Positions 42,352 through 51,851 are shown, numbered from the stretch's first letter. The stretch is DNA of 64,000 nucleotides from Myxococcus stipitatus DSM 14675 (GCF_000331735.1 NC_020126.1:3534001-3598000); one strand, 5' to 3'. Notes: generated from the sequence alone by a model not told the origin. Program-made: numbers and translations.

Positions 42352-44129
42352 CGCACCTCCCACCCCTTGTCCCCGCGCGTGTACTGCTGGCCCGTGGGCA
42401 GCTCGCCGTAGAACAGGAGGTCCTTCACCCCGATGACGGACTTCCCGTCGAACAGGCCCACCTCGCCCTTGGGTGCGAGCCGGATGCCCAGCTCGGACAG
42501 CTTCAGCCGCACGCGCTTGCCCGGTGCCACGGACACCTGGGGCAGCACCGCGCCCAGGGGCGGCCGCGCCAGGGTGGGCGCATGCTCACCGCCCGCCAGG
42601 CTCACCCGGAGGTTGGTGGTCAGCACCATGCCCTGGAGAGACAGCGCCTCCTCGCCGCGGTTTCCAATCTCCACCCAGCCCGCGCTGGGGTCGAACGCCT
42701 CGAACACCAGCGGCGAAATCCGTGCCTCCATCCGCGCCCAGTCCTTCTGCACGAAGGCGCGGCGCTCCTTCACGAAGCGCTTCATGTACTCGCGGCCCGC
42801 GGCGAACCGGCCGTGGTCCATGTGCGGGTCCGCGCGCATGTCGTTGTCGATGAGCCGGTGCAGCTTGTCGATGTAAGGGTCCATCACCGCGGGGGTGAAC
42901 AGCTCCTCCATCGCCTTCTCCAGCCGAGCCCCCAGCCGCTCCCGCAGCTCGGGGTGCATCACCACGCGCGTGCCCAGGTTGGAGAACACGGGCAGGTAGC
43001 CGGGGTACGAGCCCGTCTCCAGCTTGCGCTGCTGATACATCTTGTCCACCCACGCGTCCGTGAGGGTGAAGTTGAACAGCGGGTGGCGCATGTTGTTGCT
43101 GCTCCCGCGCATGTCCTCCACGGTGGCCGGGTACCACCAGCGCGCATCCACGTTGTTCAAGTCCCACGGGACGTAGGACCACTTCGCCACCGCGCGGTCG
43201 TAGAGGAAGTAGCTCTCCGAGTCCTCCACGAAGTTGTTCGACATCAGCGCGTCCAACACCATGGAGCGCAGGTAGTGCTCCAACTGGAGGTGCTTCTCGA
43301 GCGCCGCGGGCAGGTCGGGCTCTGGCGTGTGGTTGATGAGGTCCAGCATGGCGATGAGCGGGTCGTTCGACTCCCGCTCGTTCGTCTTCTTCGTCCACTC
43401 GCCCTGGTACGGCACGCGCCACGTCTTGAGCTCGCAGTCCTTCCAGCCGCAGCGGTAGATGGTCGCGTCCGTGTCCGCGAAGTCATGGGCCTTGAGGAAC
43501 GCCTTGTTCACCTGCTCGATGTCCAGGAACACGCCCTCGTAGTGGCCGTTGAGCTTGAGGCGCACGTACTTGGCTCGGGGCGCGGGCACGCGCATCGCGG
43601 CGAGCAGGTCGAACGCCATCTTCTCCGCCAGCATGGAGGCGTCCGCGTACTCCGCCACCAGGTTGAGCGACGTGCGCCCCTCGAAGCGGACGTTCTTCTC
43701 GAAGCTCACGTTCCAGCTCTTCTTCGGGAACGAGCGCGCGGAGGCGCCACGCAGCCGCACCTTGACGGGATAGGCCGTCCCCTGCGCCTTGAAGACGGCG
43801 TCCTGCTCCGGCGTCCAGATGTCCGCCTCGAAGCGCCGCATGGTGGCCTCGGGGATGATGAGCTCGTACTCCTGCACGCTCGCCTGGACGGCGGGCAGCT
43901 CGAAGCGCCGCTGGACCTCCGTCTCCTGGGGAGGAGGCGGCTGCACCGGAGGAGGCTGCACGGGAGGCGGTGGAGGCGGCTGGACGGGCGGCGGTGGAGG
44001 CTCCGGCGGGCGCGGGGGCGGCTCTTCCGCGGCGGGAGGCGTGGGCGGGACGGAGGTGGCCGGTGCTCCAGAATCGCAAGCCCACATCCACATCACTGGA
44101 AGACAGAGCAAGAGTCGTGAGCGTGTCAT
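42348..44129 (-). CDS. CotH-kinase-domain lipoprotein
   Basis: 593 residues from the ATG at 44127-44129. Lipoprotein signal ends VMWMWACD (Cys18), followed by a long poly-Pro linker (about 25-70) that should span the periplasm or surface layer. The CotH domain (about 90-430) shows VRLRGASARSFPKKSWNVSF, EGVFLDIEQVNKAFL and YVPWDLNNVDARWWYP. CotH proteins are atypical kinases that phosphorylate other proteins outside the cytoplasm. The end is an LTD-like beta domain (GWVEIGNRGEEALSLQGM). Monocistronic. Confidence 0.88.
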   Translation of the reverse strand: MTRSRLLLCLPVMWMWACDSGAPATSVPPTPPAAEEPPPRPPEPPPPPVQPPPPPPVQPPPVQPPPPQETEVQRRFELPAVQASVQEYELIIPEATMRRFEADIWTPEQDAVFKAQGTAYPVKVRLRGASARSFPKKSWNVSFEKNVRFEGRTSLNLVAEYADASMLAEKMAFDLLAAMRVPAPRAKYVRLKLNGHYEGVFLDIEQVNKAFLKAHDFADTDATIYRCGWKDCELKTWRVPYQGEWTKKTNERESNDPLIAMLDLINHTPEPDLPAALEKHLQLEHYLRSMVLDALMSNNFVEDSESYFLYDRAVAKWSYVPWDLNNVDARWWYPATVEDMRGSSNNMRHPLFNFTLTDAWVDKMYQQRKLETGSYPGYLPVFSNLGTRVVMHPELRERLGARLEKAMEELFTPAVMDPYIDKLHRLIDNDMRADPHMDHGRFAAGREYMKRFVKERRAFVQKDWARMEARISPLVFEAFDPSAGWVEIGNRGEEALSLQGMVLTTNLRVSLAGGEHAPTLARPPLGAVLPQVSVAPGKRVRLKLSELGIRLAPKGEVGLFDGKSVIGVKDLLFYGELPTGQQYTRGDKGWEVR

Positions 44130-44438
44130 CACTCCGTGTTGAGCAAGGTGCATGCCTTCGACGGGGGGACTTGCACCGCGCGGAAGTGAACGTTGCCAGC
44201 GTGCGGAAGGGCCGAAAGACAGCCCATGGATGAAAGGGATTTCCCTCCCTGGTCCGGTTCAGGGGGCCCATGAGGGCAGGGGAGCCGCCGCGCACTCGAC
44301 ACGTCCTGTGCTCTCGCGAGGTGCAGGCGGCCGGGCGGGGAACTCCCTGGAACGTGTCTCCTGCTGTTCCCGGCGCGGTGGGTCGAACCTAGTTTCAATG
44401 AGGAGAGGGGAGTGCCCAGAGAGAGGGAGTCGCCCGCG

Positions 44439-44906
44439 ATGGAGACCTGGAACCAGTCGTCGGATTCGGCCCGCAGTCACACGCCGGTGATGGTGAACCG
44501 GCGCATCGACCAGCATGTGGAAGCGTGCGTGCGGCACATGGCGACGCGTGCGGACCGCCCAGAGATGAGCCGCTACCTCCAACGCCTGGAGCGCGAGTGG
44601 GACCTCAACCGCGCCGTCATGGTGGCGACGGCGGCGCTGGGGGCGCTGGGGCTGTTGCTCGGCAAGAAGGATGGTGGCCGGTGGCGCGTGCTCAGCGGCG
44701 TCGCGGCCGCGGCGCTCCTCCAGCACGGCGTCTTCGGCTTCGGGCCCTTGTCCGGTCCCCTGCGCGCGCTGGGGGTCCGCACGCGCCGGGAAATCGACCT
44801 GGAGAAGTTCGCCATCAAGGCGCTGCGCGGTGACTTCGAGCGCATCCCCAACGACGGAGGCCCCATGGCTCGGGCCAACGCGGCGCTGGTGGCCGCGCAG
44901 TCCTGA
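44439..44906 (+). CDS. Conserved-looking membrane protein, unknown function
   Basis: 155 residues from the ATG at 44439; a GTG nine codons earlier is possible. A soluble N-terminal part (VNRRIDQHVEACVRHMATRA) is followed by two membrane helices (AVMVATAALGALGLLLG and WRVLSGVAAAALLQHGVFG). A C-terminal helix then carries GVRTRREIDLEKFAIKALRGDF. The pattern recalls DUF2892-type two-helix proteins, but I cannot be sure. Inner membrane. Confidence 0.65.
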   Translation: METWNQSSDSARSHTPVMVNRRIDQHVEACVRHMATRADRPEMSRYLQRLEREWDLNRAVMVATAALGALGLLLGKKDGGRWRVLSGVAAAALLQHGVFGFGPLSGPLRALGVRTRREIDLEKFAIKALRGDFERIPNDGGPMARANAALVAAQS

Positions 44907-44915
44907 GGTGACGCG

Positions 44916-44948
44916 GCCCCCGCTCGCCCGGAAGAAGGGAGCGGGGGC
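44916..44948. terminator. Bidirectional hairpin between convergent genes
   Basis: GCCCCCGCTC (44916-44925) pairs perfectly with GAGCGGGGGC (44939-44948) around a 13-base loop. No T run on either side. It lies in the 54-base gap between two convergent stops. Confidence 0.6.
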
Positions 44949-44960
44949 GCTCTCGAGCCC

Positions 44961-47900
44961 TCAGTGCCGAGGCGCGGTGTAGCCACCGCCCACGGCGGGC
45001 ACCAACGCGGGAGACGCGGGCTGGGGCGCGCTGTTGTTCGCCGCACCCGTGTTCGCCTGGTCGAAGAAGCCGTTGAGCCCGGCGATGCCCAGCGAGAAGT
45101 TCGTCACCCAGCCCGAGTCGGGCTTGCCCGCCTTCGCGCCGATGTCGAGCGGCCGCGCGAAGTGCAGCCGCATCAGCAAGGGCCCCAGCGCGACGTTCAC
45201 GCCGATGGCCGCATCCAGCACGCGGTGGTTCCACAAGTCCCTGGAGCTGTTGCCCACGCCACCCACGTCGATGCCGGCCACGGCCTCCAGGTCGCTGAGG
45301 AAGGCCACGCGGATGATGTCATTGAGTGGCAGCTGCAGCTCCAGTGTGGAGTAGGCGAAGTGCCGTCCGAGCAGCCACCGCTCGTCGCCGAAGTTCACGC
45401 CGCGCAGGGTGTCGAACGAGGACAGGAAGTAGGAGCGCGCGTAGCGTCCCCCCAGCGTCGTGCCGGCGCCGCCGCGCAGGAACAGGTTCGTGCGGCCGTA
45501 GATGGGGAAGTAGCGCTCCGCGTCCAGGCGGAAGTTGCCGTAGGCCTGGTCGTCGAAGGGCTGGGCACCCAACGTGGTCTCCAGGAGCACGGAGCTGCCG
45601 GACAGGGGGCCGGTGGCGTAGTGGTACTTGAGGCTGTCGTAGCCGATCTGCCCGCTCAGCTCGGTCTGGAAGCGGATGGCCTTGTTCTTCGCGTTCCACA
45701 CCGACAGCAGCTCGCGGTTCGCCTCGTTGCGGTCGGGGAAGAACAGGTAGAACTCGGTCGGGTCGTCCAGGAAGTACTTGGTGCCGCCCAGGCTCAGGTC
45801 CGCTTGCACGAAGAGGAAGGTGCTCAGCGGGTAGCGCAGGCTGCCGACGGCGCCGAAGTAGCGCTCCGCGGACGTGAAGAAGACGGGCAGGTCGTCGAAG
45901 GTCTGGTCCACGCGGAAGCGCAGCGACTGGAACAAGCCGCCGCCCTTCGTCGTGCGTCCCTCGTCGTTGATGTAGAGCAGGTAGCCGTCCGTCAGGTCGA
46001 AGCTGCCGTACACCGCCAGGGTGAGGATGAACTGGTGGTCCCGCATCTTGTCGCTGGCCGCCGCGAAGAGCTGGCCGACGAAGCCGCCGCCGCCCGCGCC
46101 CGCGAAGCCGAAGATGGGACCGAACTCCAGGTTCTGCCGGGCGAAGGGCTGGTACGCCAGGGCATCCGTGAGGGGCCGCACCGCCAGCGGGTTGGGCGGC
46201 TCGGGCGGAGGCTCCGGGGCCACGTCGAGCGCCAGCATGCGCGGAGGCCGGAGCACCGCGGGTTTGCGCTCACCCGACACGTGGAAGAGCATCCACAGGC
46301 TGCCCTCGGGGCCCGGACCCGGCTCGAACACGCCCGTGGTCAGGTCCGTGCGGCGGACGATGCGGCCGTCGGCCATGAGCTCGTGCAGGTCGGAGCTGCT
46401 GTTGTTGAACGCGGTGAAGAACACGCGCCCATCCGACAGCGCGAGGGGGTCCGCGTGGTCTCGCTCCTCGCTCGTCAGGCGCTCCACCTGGCGGGGCGCG
46501 TCCAGCTTCACGCGGAAGAGGTTGAACTTGCGATGGGACGTGGCGTCGGACGAGAAGATGATGCCCGCGGGTCCCCAGGTGACCTGCCGCTCCGAGAACA
46601 CGTCATCGGTGAGCTGCAGCGGCTTGGCGTCCGAGCCCGCCTCCAGGTCGATGACGTACACGTCGCGCAGGCCGTCGTCCCGGATGCCGATGAAGGCCAC
46701 GTAGCGGCCATCCGGCGACATGGCTGGCGAGTACGCCGCCAGGAGGCCGTGCTTGTCGATGCGGTACGTCTTGCGCCCGCCCAGCGTCAGCTCCACCTGG
46801 GTGCCCACCTCGCGGTCGATGCCCGTGCGGATGGGGTTGCGGCGCACGAGCACGTCCTGCGCGCGCTTCTCCACGGTGTGTTTGTAGTCCTGCACGTAGA
46901 TGACGTCGCGCCCGGTGACCTCGGCGACGAAGGCCAGCTTGTCCGGCGACAGCGCGAAGCTGCGGCCGGAGATGGGATGCAGCGACTCCATGCCCGGCAC
47001 GCCGTCACCCGCGACCTTCAGCGACTTGTCCGCGTCGCGCGGGTCCATCAGGTACAGCCGGCTCTCGCCCGTCTCCGGGACGATGGTGCGCACCGCGAGC
47101 ACGGTGCCGTCCGGCGAGCTGCTCATCGCGGTGATGTAGCCCGGCGCCTTGTCGAGCAGGTCCAGCGCGGGTGAGGACTGCTCCGAGCTGAGATACGTCT
47201 TGTAGGCCCGGCGCTTCAGCCAGTTCTCGAAGCGCGCGGACAGCCGCTTCGGGTCATCTCCCGTCAGCCGCTCCAGCAGCTCCTCGAACTTGAGCGAGGG
47301 CGTGTCCTTGGCGCCGCCCACCAGCCGCGGAGACTCCTCCAGCACGCGCTGGATGAAGCCCTTGCCGTACTCCTCCTCGAGGAAGGCCACGCGCACCTGG
47401 CCCACCTTGTAGATCCACAGGTAGCCGTAGGGCCCGGGTGAGAAGAAGTCGAGGAAGGCGTAGCCCTTGTAGAGGTCCGGGTTGACGAGCAGGTCCCGCA
47501 CCAGCATCTCCGCCTCGGGGTCCATGCCCCGCTTGGCGTAGAACTCGGCGATACCTTCGATGAACCACAGCGGAATCGCCTGGAGCGGATCTCCAAACAC
47601 CTTGGCCTGCTCCGCCACCGTGCGCGTCTTCTGGATGGTGAACTGGTGCGCCAGCTCGTGGGTGCTGATCTCCTCGAAGAGCCGGTGGTCGCCCAGGTAC
47701 GGAAGTGTCAGCTTCAGGTCCTCGGTGCTGGTGACACCCAGCGTTCCCTCGGAAAGCGGGAAGAGGTTGGTCTGAAGGAACTCCTGGTAGCTGCTGTAGA
47801 GGATGTAGGGGAAGGTCTCCGTGGGGACGTACTGAAAGGTGTCCACCAGGTACCGGTAGGCTTCCTCGATGAGGGGCGCGGCGCGCTCGGCGACCATGCG

Positions 47901-48470
47901 CTCGCGCTCGTAGAAGTAGAAGCGCACGCCGCCGGCCTTGGTGCCCAGCGACTTGGCATAGGTGTAGTTGAAGCCGCCGTCCGGAGAGCCGCCGTCGGGC
48001 GCGGTGCCGAACACGCTCCCGGAGAGGGACGGCGTGGTGCCGCTGTCCTCGGAGCCGGGGCCGCTCGCGGCGACGCCCGTGGCGGCAGTGCCCGAGTCCT
48101 CGCCGCCCGTGGCGACCACCCCCGCATCGGGCGTCCCGGCGTCGTCGGCTCCCGCGAGCTGCGGGGGCGGGCTGGGAGGCAGGGCGGGGGAGGCGCCCGC
48201 GGGCGTCTCGGCCTGGAGGTTGGGCGGCGCGGTGGGAGGCGTGGAGACATCTCCGGGCGCGGCGGGAGGCTGGTCGTGCGCCGTCCTGTCCGGAGGCTTG
48301 GCGACGCCGGTGGCATCAGGGCCGACGAGGATGTCGACATGCCGCCACTCGAACTCGAAGCTGTTCACGGGCGTCTTGCCCGGGCGGCGAGGCACGACGA
48401 AGACCTGGGCCAGCGCCAGCTCGGGCAGGAGCAGCGCCAGCGCGGCGGCGGCGAGGAGACGGGGGTTCAC
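44961..48470 (-). CDS. HELAH metalloprotease / TolB-type propeller / outer-membrane barrel protein
   Basis: 1169 residues from GTG at 48468-48470 (AGAGGTGA upstream). Signal peptide RLLAAAALALLLPELALA, low-complexity Pro/Ala/Gly linker to about 170, then a gluzincin-like peptidase: zinc site HELAH (271-275) and likely third ligand Glu305 or Glu309 in WFIEGIAEFYA. Next a six- or seven-bladed WD40/TolB propeller (about 400-760) with SPDGTVLAVRT, MSPDGRYVAFIG and YVIDLEAG. The last 350 residues have the strand pattern of a BamA/Omp85-like barrel. It is probably an outer-membrane-anchored protease that binds targets through the propeller. Confidence 0.85.
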   Translation of the reverse strand: MNPRLLAAAALALLLPELALAQVFVVPRRPGKTPVNSFEFEWRHVDILVGPDATGVAKPPDRTAHDQPPAAPGDVSTPPTAPPNLQAETPAGASPALPPSPPPQLAGADDAGTPDAGVVATGGEDSGTAATGVAASGPGSEDSGTTPSLSGSVFGTAPDGGSPDGGFNYTYAKSLGTKAGGVRFYFYERERMVAERAAPLIEEAYRYLVDTFQYVPTETFPYILYSSYQEFLQTNLFPLSEGTLGVTSTEDLKLTLPYLGDHRLFEEISTHELAHQFTIQKTRTVAEQAKVFGDPLQAIPLWFIEGIAEFYAKRGMDPEAEMLVRDLLVNPDLYKGYAFLDFFSPGPYGYLWIYKVGQVRVAFLEEEYGKGFIQRVLEESPRLVGGAKDTPSLKFEELLERLTGDDPKRLSARFENWLKRRAYKTYLSSEQSSPALDLLDKAPGYITAMSSSPDGTVLAVRTIVPETGESRLYLMDPRDADKSLKVAGDGVPGMESLHPISGRSFALSPDKLAFVAEVTGRDVIYVQDYKHTVEKRAQDVLVRRNPIRTGIDREVGTQVELTLGGRKTYRIDKHGLLAAYSPAMSPDGRYVAFIGIRDDGLRDVYVIDLEAGSDAKPLQLTDDVFSERQVTWGPAGIIFSSDATSHRKFNLFRVKLDAPRQVERLTSEERDHADPLALSDGRVFFTAFNNSSSDLHELMADGRIVRRTDLTTGVFEPGPGPEGSLWMLFHVSGERKPAVLRPPRMLALDVAPEPPPEPPNPLAVRPLTDALAYQPFARQNLEFGPIFGFAGAGGGGFVGQLFAAASDKMRDHQFILTLAVYGSFDLTDGYLLYINDEGRTTKGGGLFQSLRFRVDQTFDDLPVFFTSAERYFGAVGSLRYPLSTFLFVQADLSLGGTKYFLDDPTEFYLFFPDRNEANRELLSVWNAKNKAIRFQTELSGQIGYDSLKYHYATGPLSGSSVLLETTLGAQPFDDQAYGNFRLDAERYFPIYGRTNLFLRGGAGTTLGGRYARSYFLSSFDTLRGVNFGDERWLLGRHFAYSTLELQLPLNDIIRVAFLSDLEAVAGIDVGGVGNSSRDLWNHRVLDAAIGVNVALGPLLMRLHFARPLDIGAKAGKPDSGWVTNFSLGIAGLNGFFDQANTGAANNSAPQPASPALVPAVGGGYTAPRH

Positions 48471-48519
48471 GAAGGTCACCTCTGGGGTGGGGTACTGACG
48501 AGACAGGTGCTTCCTAGGA

Positions 48520-48541
48520 GGCTCGCTCTCGAAGGCGAGCC
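48520..48541 (-). other. Hairpin in the 5' leader of the protease/barrel gene
   Basis: GGCTCGC (48520-48526) and GCGAGCC (48535-48541) form a perfect 7-bp stem with an 8-base loop, 50 bases upstream of the GTG on the minus strand, within the divergent gap 48471-48658. Confidence 0.4.
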
Positions 48542-48658
48542 TATACAAGCGTCTCGTGGAAATCCTTGGGTTTACTTGCCTGGCGGTGGGAGTTGGCGCT
48601 GGGGAGGGTCGCGCGTAGTGCTTTTGTTGAGTGCCAACGCCCGATATGGATACGGGTC

Positions 48659-50101
48659 ATGAGACGCTTCTACCTACTCAGCAGCACGCTGGTCCTCGCC
48701 CTGGGTTGCGGCAAGGACGACAACTCCAAGAACAAGGCGGAGTGTCATCTTGCCGCCATCAACCTGTCGGCCTGTCAGCGTTCGACTCTTGCCCAGGTGC
48801 AGCGCTCGGGTGTGTGGAACGTCAACGTCGACTTGAATGACGGGACGGGCTCCGCGGGTGCGCTGCGGCTGACGGGCGGCGCGGGGCCGCTCATGTTCAA
48901 CATGCCCGTGACGGAGCAGGAGTCCACCGACGACACCCTCTACATGGCGTCGGAGAGCCTGGACACCTTCAACCGGAAGGTGCGCTTCGCTCTCGCCGGG
49001 TGTGATGCGACCGCGCCCGACAAGATGCGGGGCACGTTCCGTCGCTGTGTGGACGGCGAGGTGGATCTGGAGGGCACCTTCACCGCGGCGCGGCTCGGGC
49101 GGCGCGCGAGCGAGTCCGAGGCGTCCGGGCTGGAGCTGGTGAAGGAGATCGCGCTGCCGCGTGGCGCCGCGTCGGAGCTGGCGGTGGTGGGGGGCTACGC
49201 CTACGTCCCCGCGGGGAAGGAAGGCCTCTTCGTCTACGACGTGCGCAATCCCGCCGAGGCGAGGAAGGTGGGCGAGTACAAGCCGTCGGATGACACCTAC
49301 TTCGACGTGGCGGCGTCGGGGACGCTGCTCTACGTGGCGAGCCAGAAGAGCGGCCTGGTCATCTACAACATCGAGGACCCCGCGAACCCCAAGCCCTTGC
49401 GCTCGCTGACGCAGCCGTCGGTGGTGTTCGAGACGCTGTCGGTGGAAGGCAACTTCCTGCTGGCGGGCTCGCCTTCTCCCAACGGGGAGATCCTGGTCTT
49501 CGAGTTGACGAATCCCGCGGAGCCGAAGCTGGCGGACCGCTACTTCGTCGAGGGCGCCGAGCCGTCCGCAAGCGAGGTTCCCCGTGAAGTGAAGGTCTTC
49601 GGCGACAGGCTGTACGCGAGCATGTGGACGTTCGGCCTCACGGTGTCGGACTTCACGAAGCCGTCGGACCCGAAGCTGTTGGGCCGCTTCAGCGGTGCTC
49701 CGTCGCGCGGGTTGGCGGTGGGCAACGTGGGGGGCCGCCTGCTGGCGTTCTCGGGAGGCGAGGACTGGGGTGCGTACCTGAGCGTGCTGGACGTGGTGAA
49801 CCCCGCGAACATCCTCCAGGTGGGGACGTTCCGGCTCCGGGATGAGGTCTCCATCCGCGCGATGGCGCTGGCGGGGTCCAAGCTCTACGTCGCGTACTAC
49901 CAGGATGGTCTGCGTGTCCTGGACGTGAGCAACCCGAGCGACGTGCGGCAGTTGGCCTACTACAACACGTGGCGCGAGACCGACGCCAACCGCGGAGGTT
50001 CGTTCTTCGAGGGCCTCACCAACGTGGTGGTGCCGGGCGATGGATACATCTACGCGACGGAGTCGTCGCGCGGCCTGCTCATCTTCCGCGAGACGAACTG
50101 A
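48659..50101 (+). CDS. LVIVD-repeat lipoprotein
   Basis: 480 residues from the ATG at 48659. Lipoprotein signal ends LALGCGK (Cys16), then a Cys-containing beta domain (about 20-150) and an LVIVD-type propeller (about 160-480) with repeated blades: GLFVYDVRNPAEARKVGEY, GLVIYNIEDPANPKPLRSL, GLTVSDFTKPSDPKLLGRF and GLRVLDVSNPSDVRQLAYY. LVIVD proteins are secreted or surface beta-propellers with presumed binding roles. It diverges from the protease/barrel gene, whose product also has a propeller, so a shared surface task is possible. Confidence 0.85.
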   Translation: MRRFYLLSSTLVLALGCGKDDNSKNKAECHLAAINLSACQRSTLAQVQRSGVWNVNVDLNDGTGSAGALRLTGGAGPLMFNMPVTEQESTDDTLYMASESLDTFNRKVRFALAGCDATAPDKMRGTFRRCVDGEVDLEGTFTAARLGRRASESEASGLELVKEIALPRGAASELAVVGGYAYVPAGKEGLFVYDVRNPAEARKVGEYKPSDDTYFDVAASGTLLYVASQKSGLVIYNIEDPANPKPLRSLTQPSVVFETLSVEGNFLLAGSPSPNGEILVFELTNPAEPKLADRYFVEGAEPSASEVPREVKVFGDRLYASMWTFGLTVSDFTKPSDPKLLGRFSGAPSRGLAVGNVGGRLLAFSGGEDWGAYLSVLDVVNPANILQVGTFRLRDEVSIRAMALAGSKLYVAYYQDGLRVLDVSNPSDVRQLAYYNTWRETDANRGGSFFEGLTNVVVPGDGYIYATESSRGLLIFRETN

Positions 50102-50113
50102 CGCGGAGCTCGT

Positions 50114-50139
50114 GAGGCGCCTCGACGTCGAGGCGCCTC
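50114..50139. terminator. Perfect 26-bp palindrome after the LVIVD gene
   Basis: GAGGCGCCTCGAC and its exact complement meet at ACGT's centre, 13 bases past the stop codon. There is no T run. It may terminate transcription or form a cruciform, and it is immediately followed by the tail-repeat array. Confidence 0.5.
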
Positions 50140-50166
50140 GCTGAGACGCGAGCCGTGACGCACCAC

Positions 50167-50407
50167 CTCACGGCGTGAGCAGCGAGTTGCCCGTGATGGA
50201 CCGCCCAGGCTGTCGCGCGATGAGCATCGAGACGTGACGCGACGCCTCACGGTGTGAGCAGCGAGTTGCCCGTGCCGGACCTCCCCAGGCTGGCGCCGCG
50301 ATGAGCATCGAGACGTGGCGCGACGCCTCACGGCGTGAGCAGCGAGTTGCCCGTGCTGGACCTCTCCAGGCTGGCGGCGCGATGAGCATCGAGACGTGAC
50401 GCGACGC
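50167..50407. repeat. Three-unit tandem array derived from the 3' end of the next gene
   Basis: Units at 50167-50245, 50246-50326 and 50327-50407 (79, 81, 81 bases). About 54 bases of each unit copy the true end of the minus-strand gene at 50408-50462 (stop codon and last 17 codons); the other 27 bases (TGAGCATCGAGACGTGACGC and neighbours) are absent from the gene. Each unit starts with the near-palindrome CTCACGGCGTGAG, which overlaps the stop codon. Confidence 0.9.
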
Positions 50408-50408
50408 C

Positions 50409-51746
50409 TCACGGCGTGAGCAGCGAGTTGCCCGTGCCGGACCTCCCCAGGCTGGCGCCGCGAGCGAGGCTGAGCTCGACGCCCGCATCCTGAAGGGCGA
50501 CCCGAGCGGCGTAGGTGTCACTGCGCCCCGCCGCGTCGCGAGCCAGGTTGATGAGCGCGCGTGCGCGTTCGGCATGGACGGTGACGGTGCCCTGCCCGAA
50601 CTCCGACGCACTGGAGCGGATGTCCGCGAAGGCGCTGTCGGCGAAGTCCAGGGCGTTGTCGACATCGTTGTCACCCTGTTGCAGCGCCGCGTCCGCCGCG
50701 AGCATCCACTCCCCAGCGCTCTGCAAGGTCGAGAGCCGCTGCTGGCGAGACTGCTCGGTCTCGACGGCTCGGTCTCCGAACGTGTCGACCTGCTCCTGCG
50801 TGGCTTGCGCATTCTGCTCGATCACGTCGTCTCGCGCGCTGAGCTCCGCTTCGAGTTGGTCGACTCGCTGGCGGAGTTGCTCCATTTCGGCGGCACTCGC
50901 TTGGGGGGCGGGCGCCGCGGGCTGTGTCGTCGACGAACTGGAGGCAGCTCCCGCGGGTGCCTCACCCCCCGCCATGGCATTCCCAGGCGCCAGCTGCTGG
51001 GGTGGCGTTGCGTCCGTTGCGGCGCCGGACAGGTTCGCGGGGGTGCCCGCTCCACCCGTGCCTGAAGTCGTCTCAGGTGGACTTGTGGGAGCTTCACCCG
51101 CTCCGGTTGATGGACCCTCCGTGGGCGTCGTCGAACTGCTCGTCCCCGAGCCGCCCGAGGCCTGCTGCTGGCCGTTGGCCTGTTCCTCCGCCGTCGGGCC
51201 GAAGCCGCCCATCATGTCCTGCGCATCAGGCTGCGCGGCCTCGCTTCCACCTGAGCCGCCCGTTGCTGGTGCTCCCGACGGCTGCGCGGGTTGTTGGGTG
51301 GAGCCGCTCGAGCCCGAGCCACCCACCCCTGGAGCTTGAGTGCCCGAGGCCGCTCCAGCCGGGGCTGTCTGAGCCGAGCCCTGGGGCTCGGCTTCCCCCG
51401 ACTCCACCGGTTCGGGAGCGGGGGCGGGGATGGGTTGATAACGCTGATACGTCTCGTGGATGGCGACATCGCCCGAGGTCGCAGGGGCTTGGCCATCCGG
51501 GAGGACGGGCGTGATATCAAATCCTCCACCGTACGCGCCCGAGGCAGGGCTCTCGCCTCCAGGCATCTGCTGGATGACGAAGTTGGGAGGGAGCCAGGCG
51601 CCCTCCGCCTCCTCGGTGGCCTGCTCGTTGGCGTCCCGCAGGGCGCTCGCGGAGTTGTCCCGGACCGACGGGTCCAAGGGCGAAGGGTACTCGCTGCTGA
51701 CTTGCGCCAGGCTCAAGCTGGCGGCGATGGCGATCCACGGGTGCAT
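50409..51746 (-). CDS. Secreted low-complexity protein with coiled coil, unknown function
   Basis: 445 residues. A short signal-like start (MHPWIAIAASLSLAQV) is followed by a region with QRYQPIPAPAPEP and about 190 residues of Ser/Gly/Ala/Pro/Gln/Thr-rich disorder (about 105-280). A coiled coil comes next (MEQLRQRVDQLEAELSARDD, about 287-310), then a helical tail (LDFADSAFADIRSS, RALINLARDAAGRSDTY) ending GRSGTGNSLLTP. The tail resembles helical repeats of lipoprotein-associated OmpA partners, but no domain is assigned. The last 17 codons are the seed of the array beyond its stop. Confidence 0.7.
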   Translation of the reverse strand: MHPWIAIAASLSLAQVSSEYPSPLDPSVRDNSASALRDANEQATEEAEGAWLPPNFVIQQMPGGESPASGAYGGGFDITPVLPDGQAPATSGDVAIHETYQRYQPIPAPAPEPVESGEAEPQGSAQTAPAGAASGTQAPGVGGSGSSGSTQQPAQPSGAPATGGSGGSEAAQPDAQDMMGGFGPTAEEQANGQQQASGGSGTSSSTTPTEGPSTGAGEAPTSPPETTSGTGGAGTPANLSGAATDATPPQQLAPGNAMAGGEAPAGAASSSSTTQPAAPAPQASAAEMEQLRQRVDQLEAELSARDDVIEQNAQATQEQVDTFGDRAVETEQSRQQRLSTLQSAGEWMLAADAALQQGDNDVDNALDFADSAFADIRSSASEFGQGTVTVHAERARALINLARDAAGRSDTYAARVALQDAGVELSLARGASLGRSGTGNSLLTP

Positions 51747-51851
51747 GCACCCACGATGTCCACGAGATGAAACATCCAGCAGCTCACTGACTTGCAGAGT
51801 CCTCGCCAGCCCGCTCGCTGGACACCCGGCCGCCGCCGCCCTGGAAGTACA

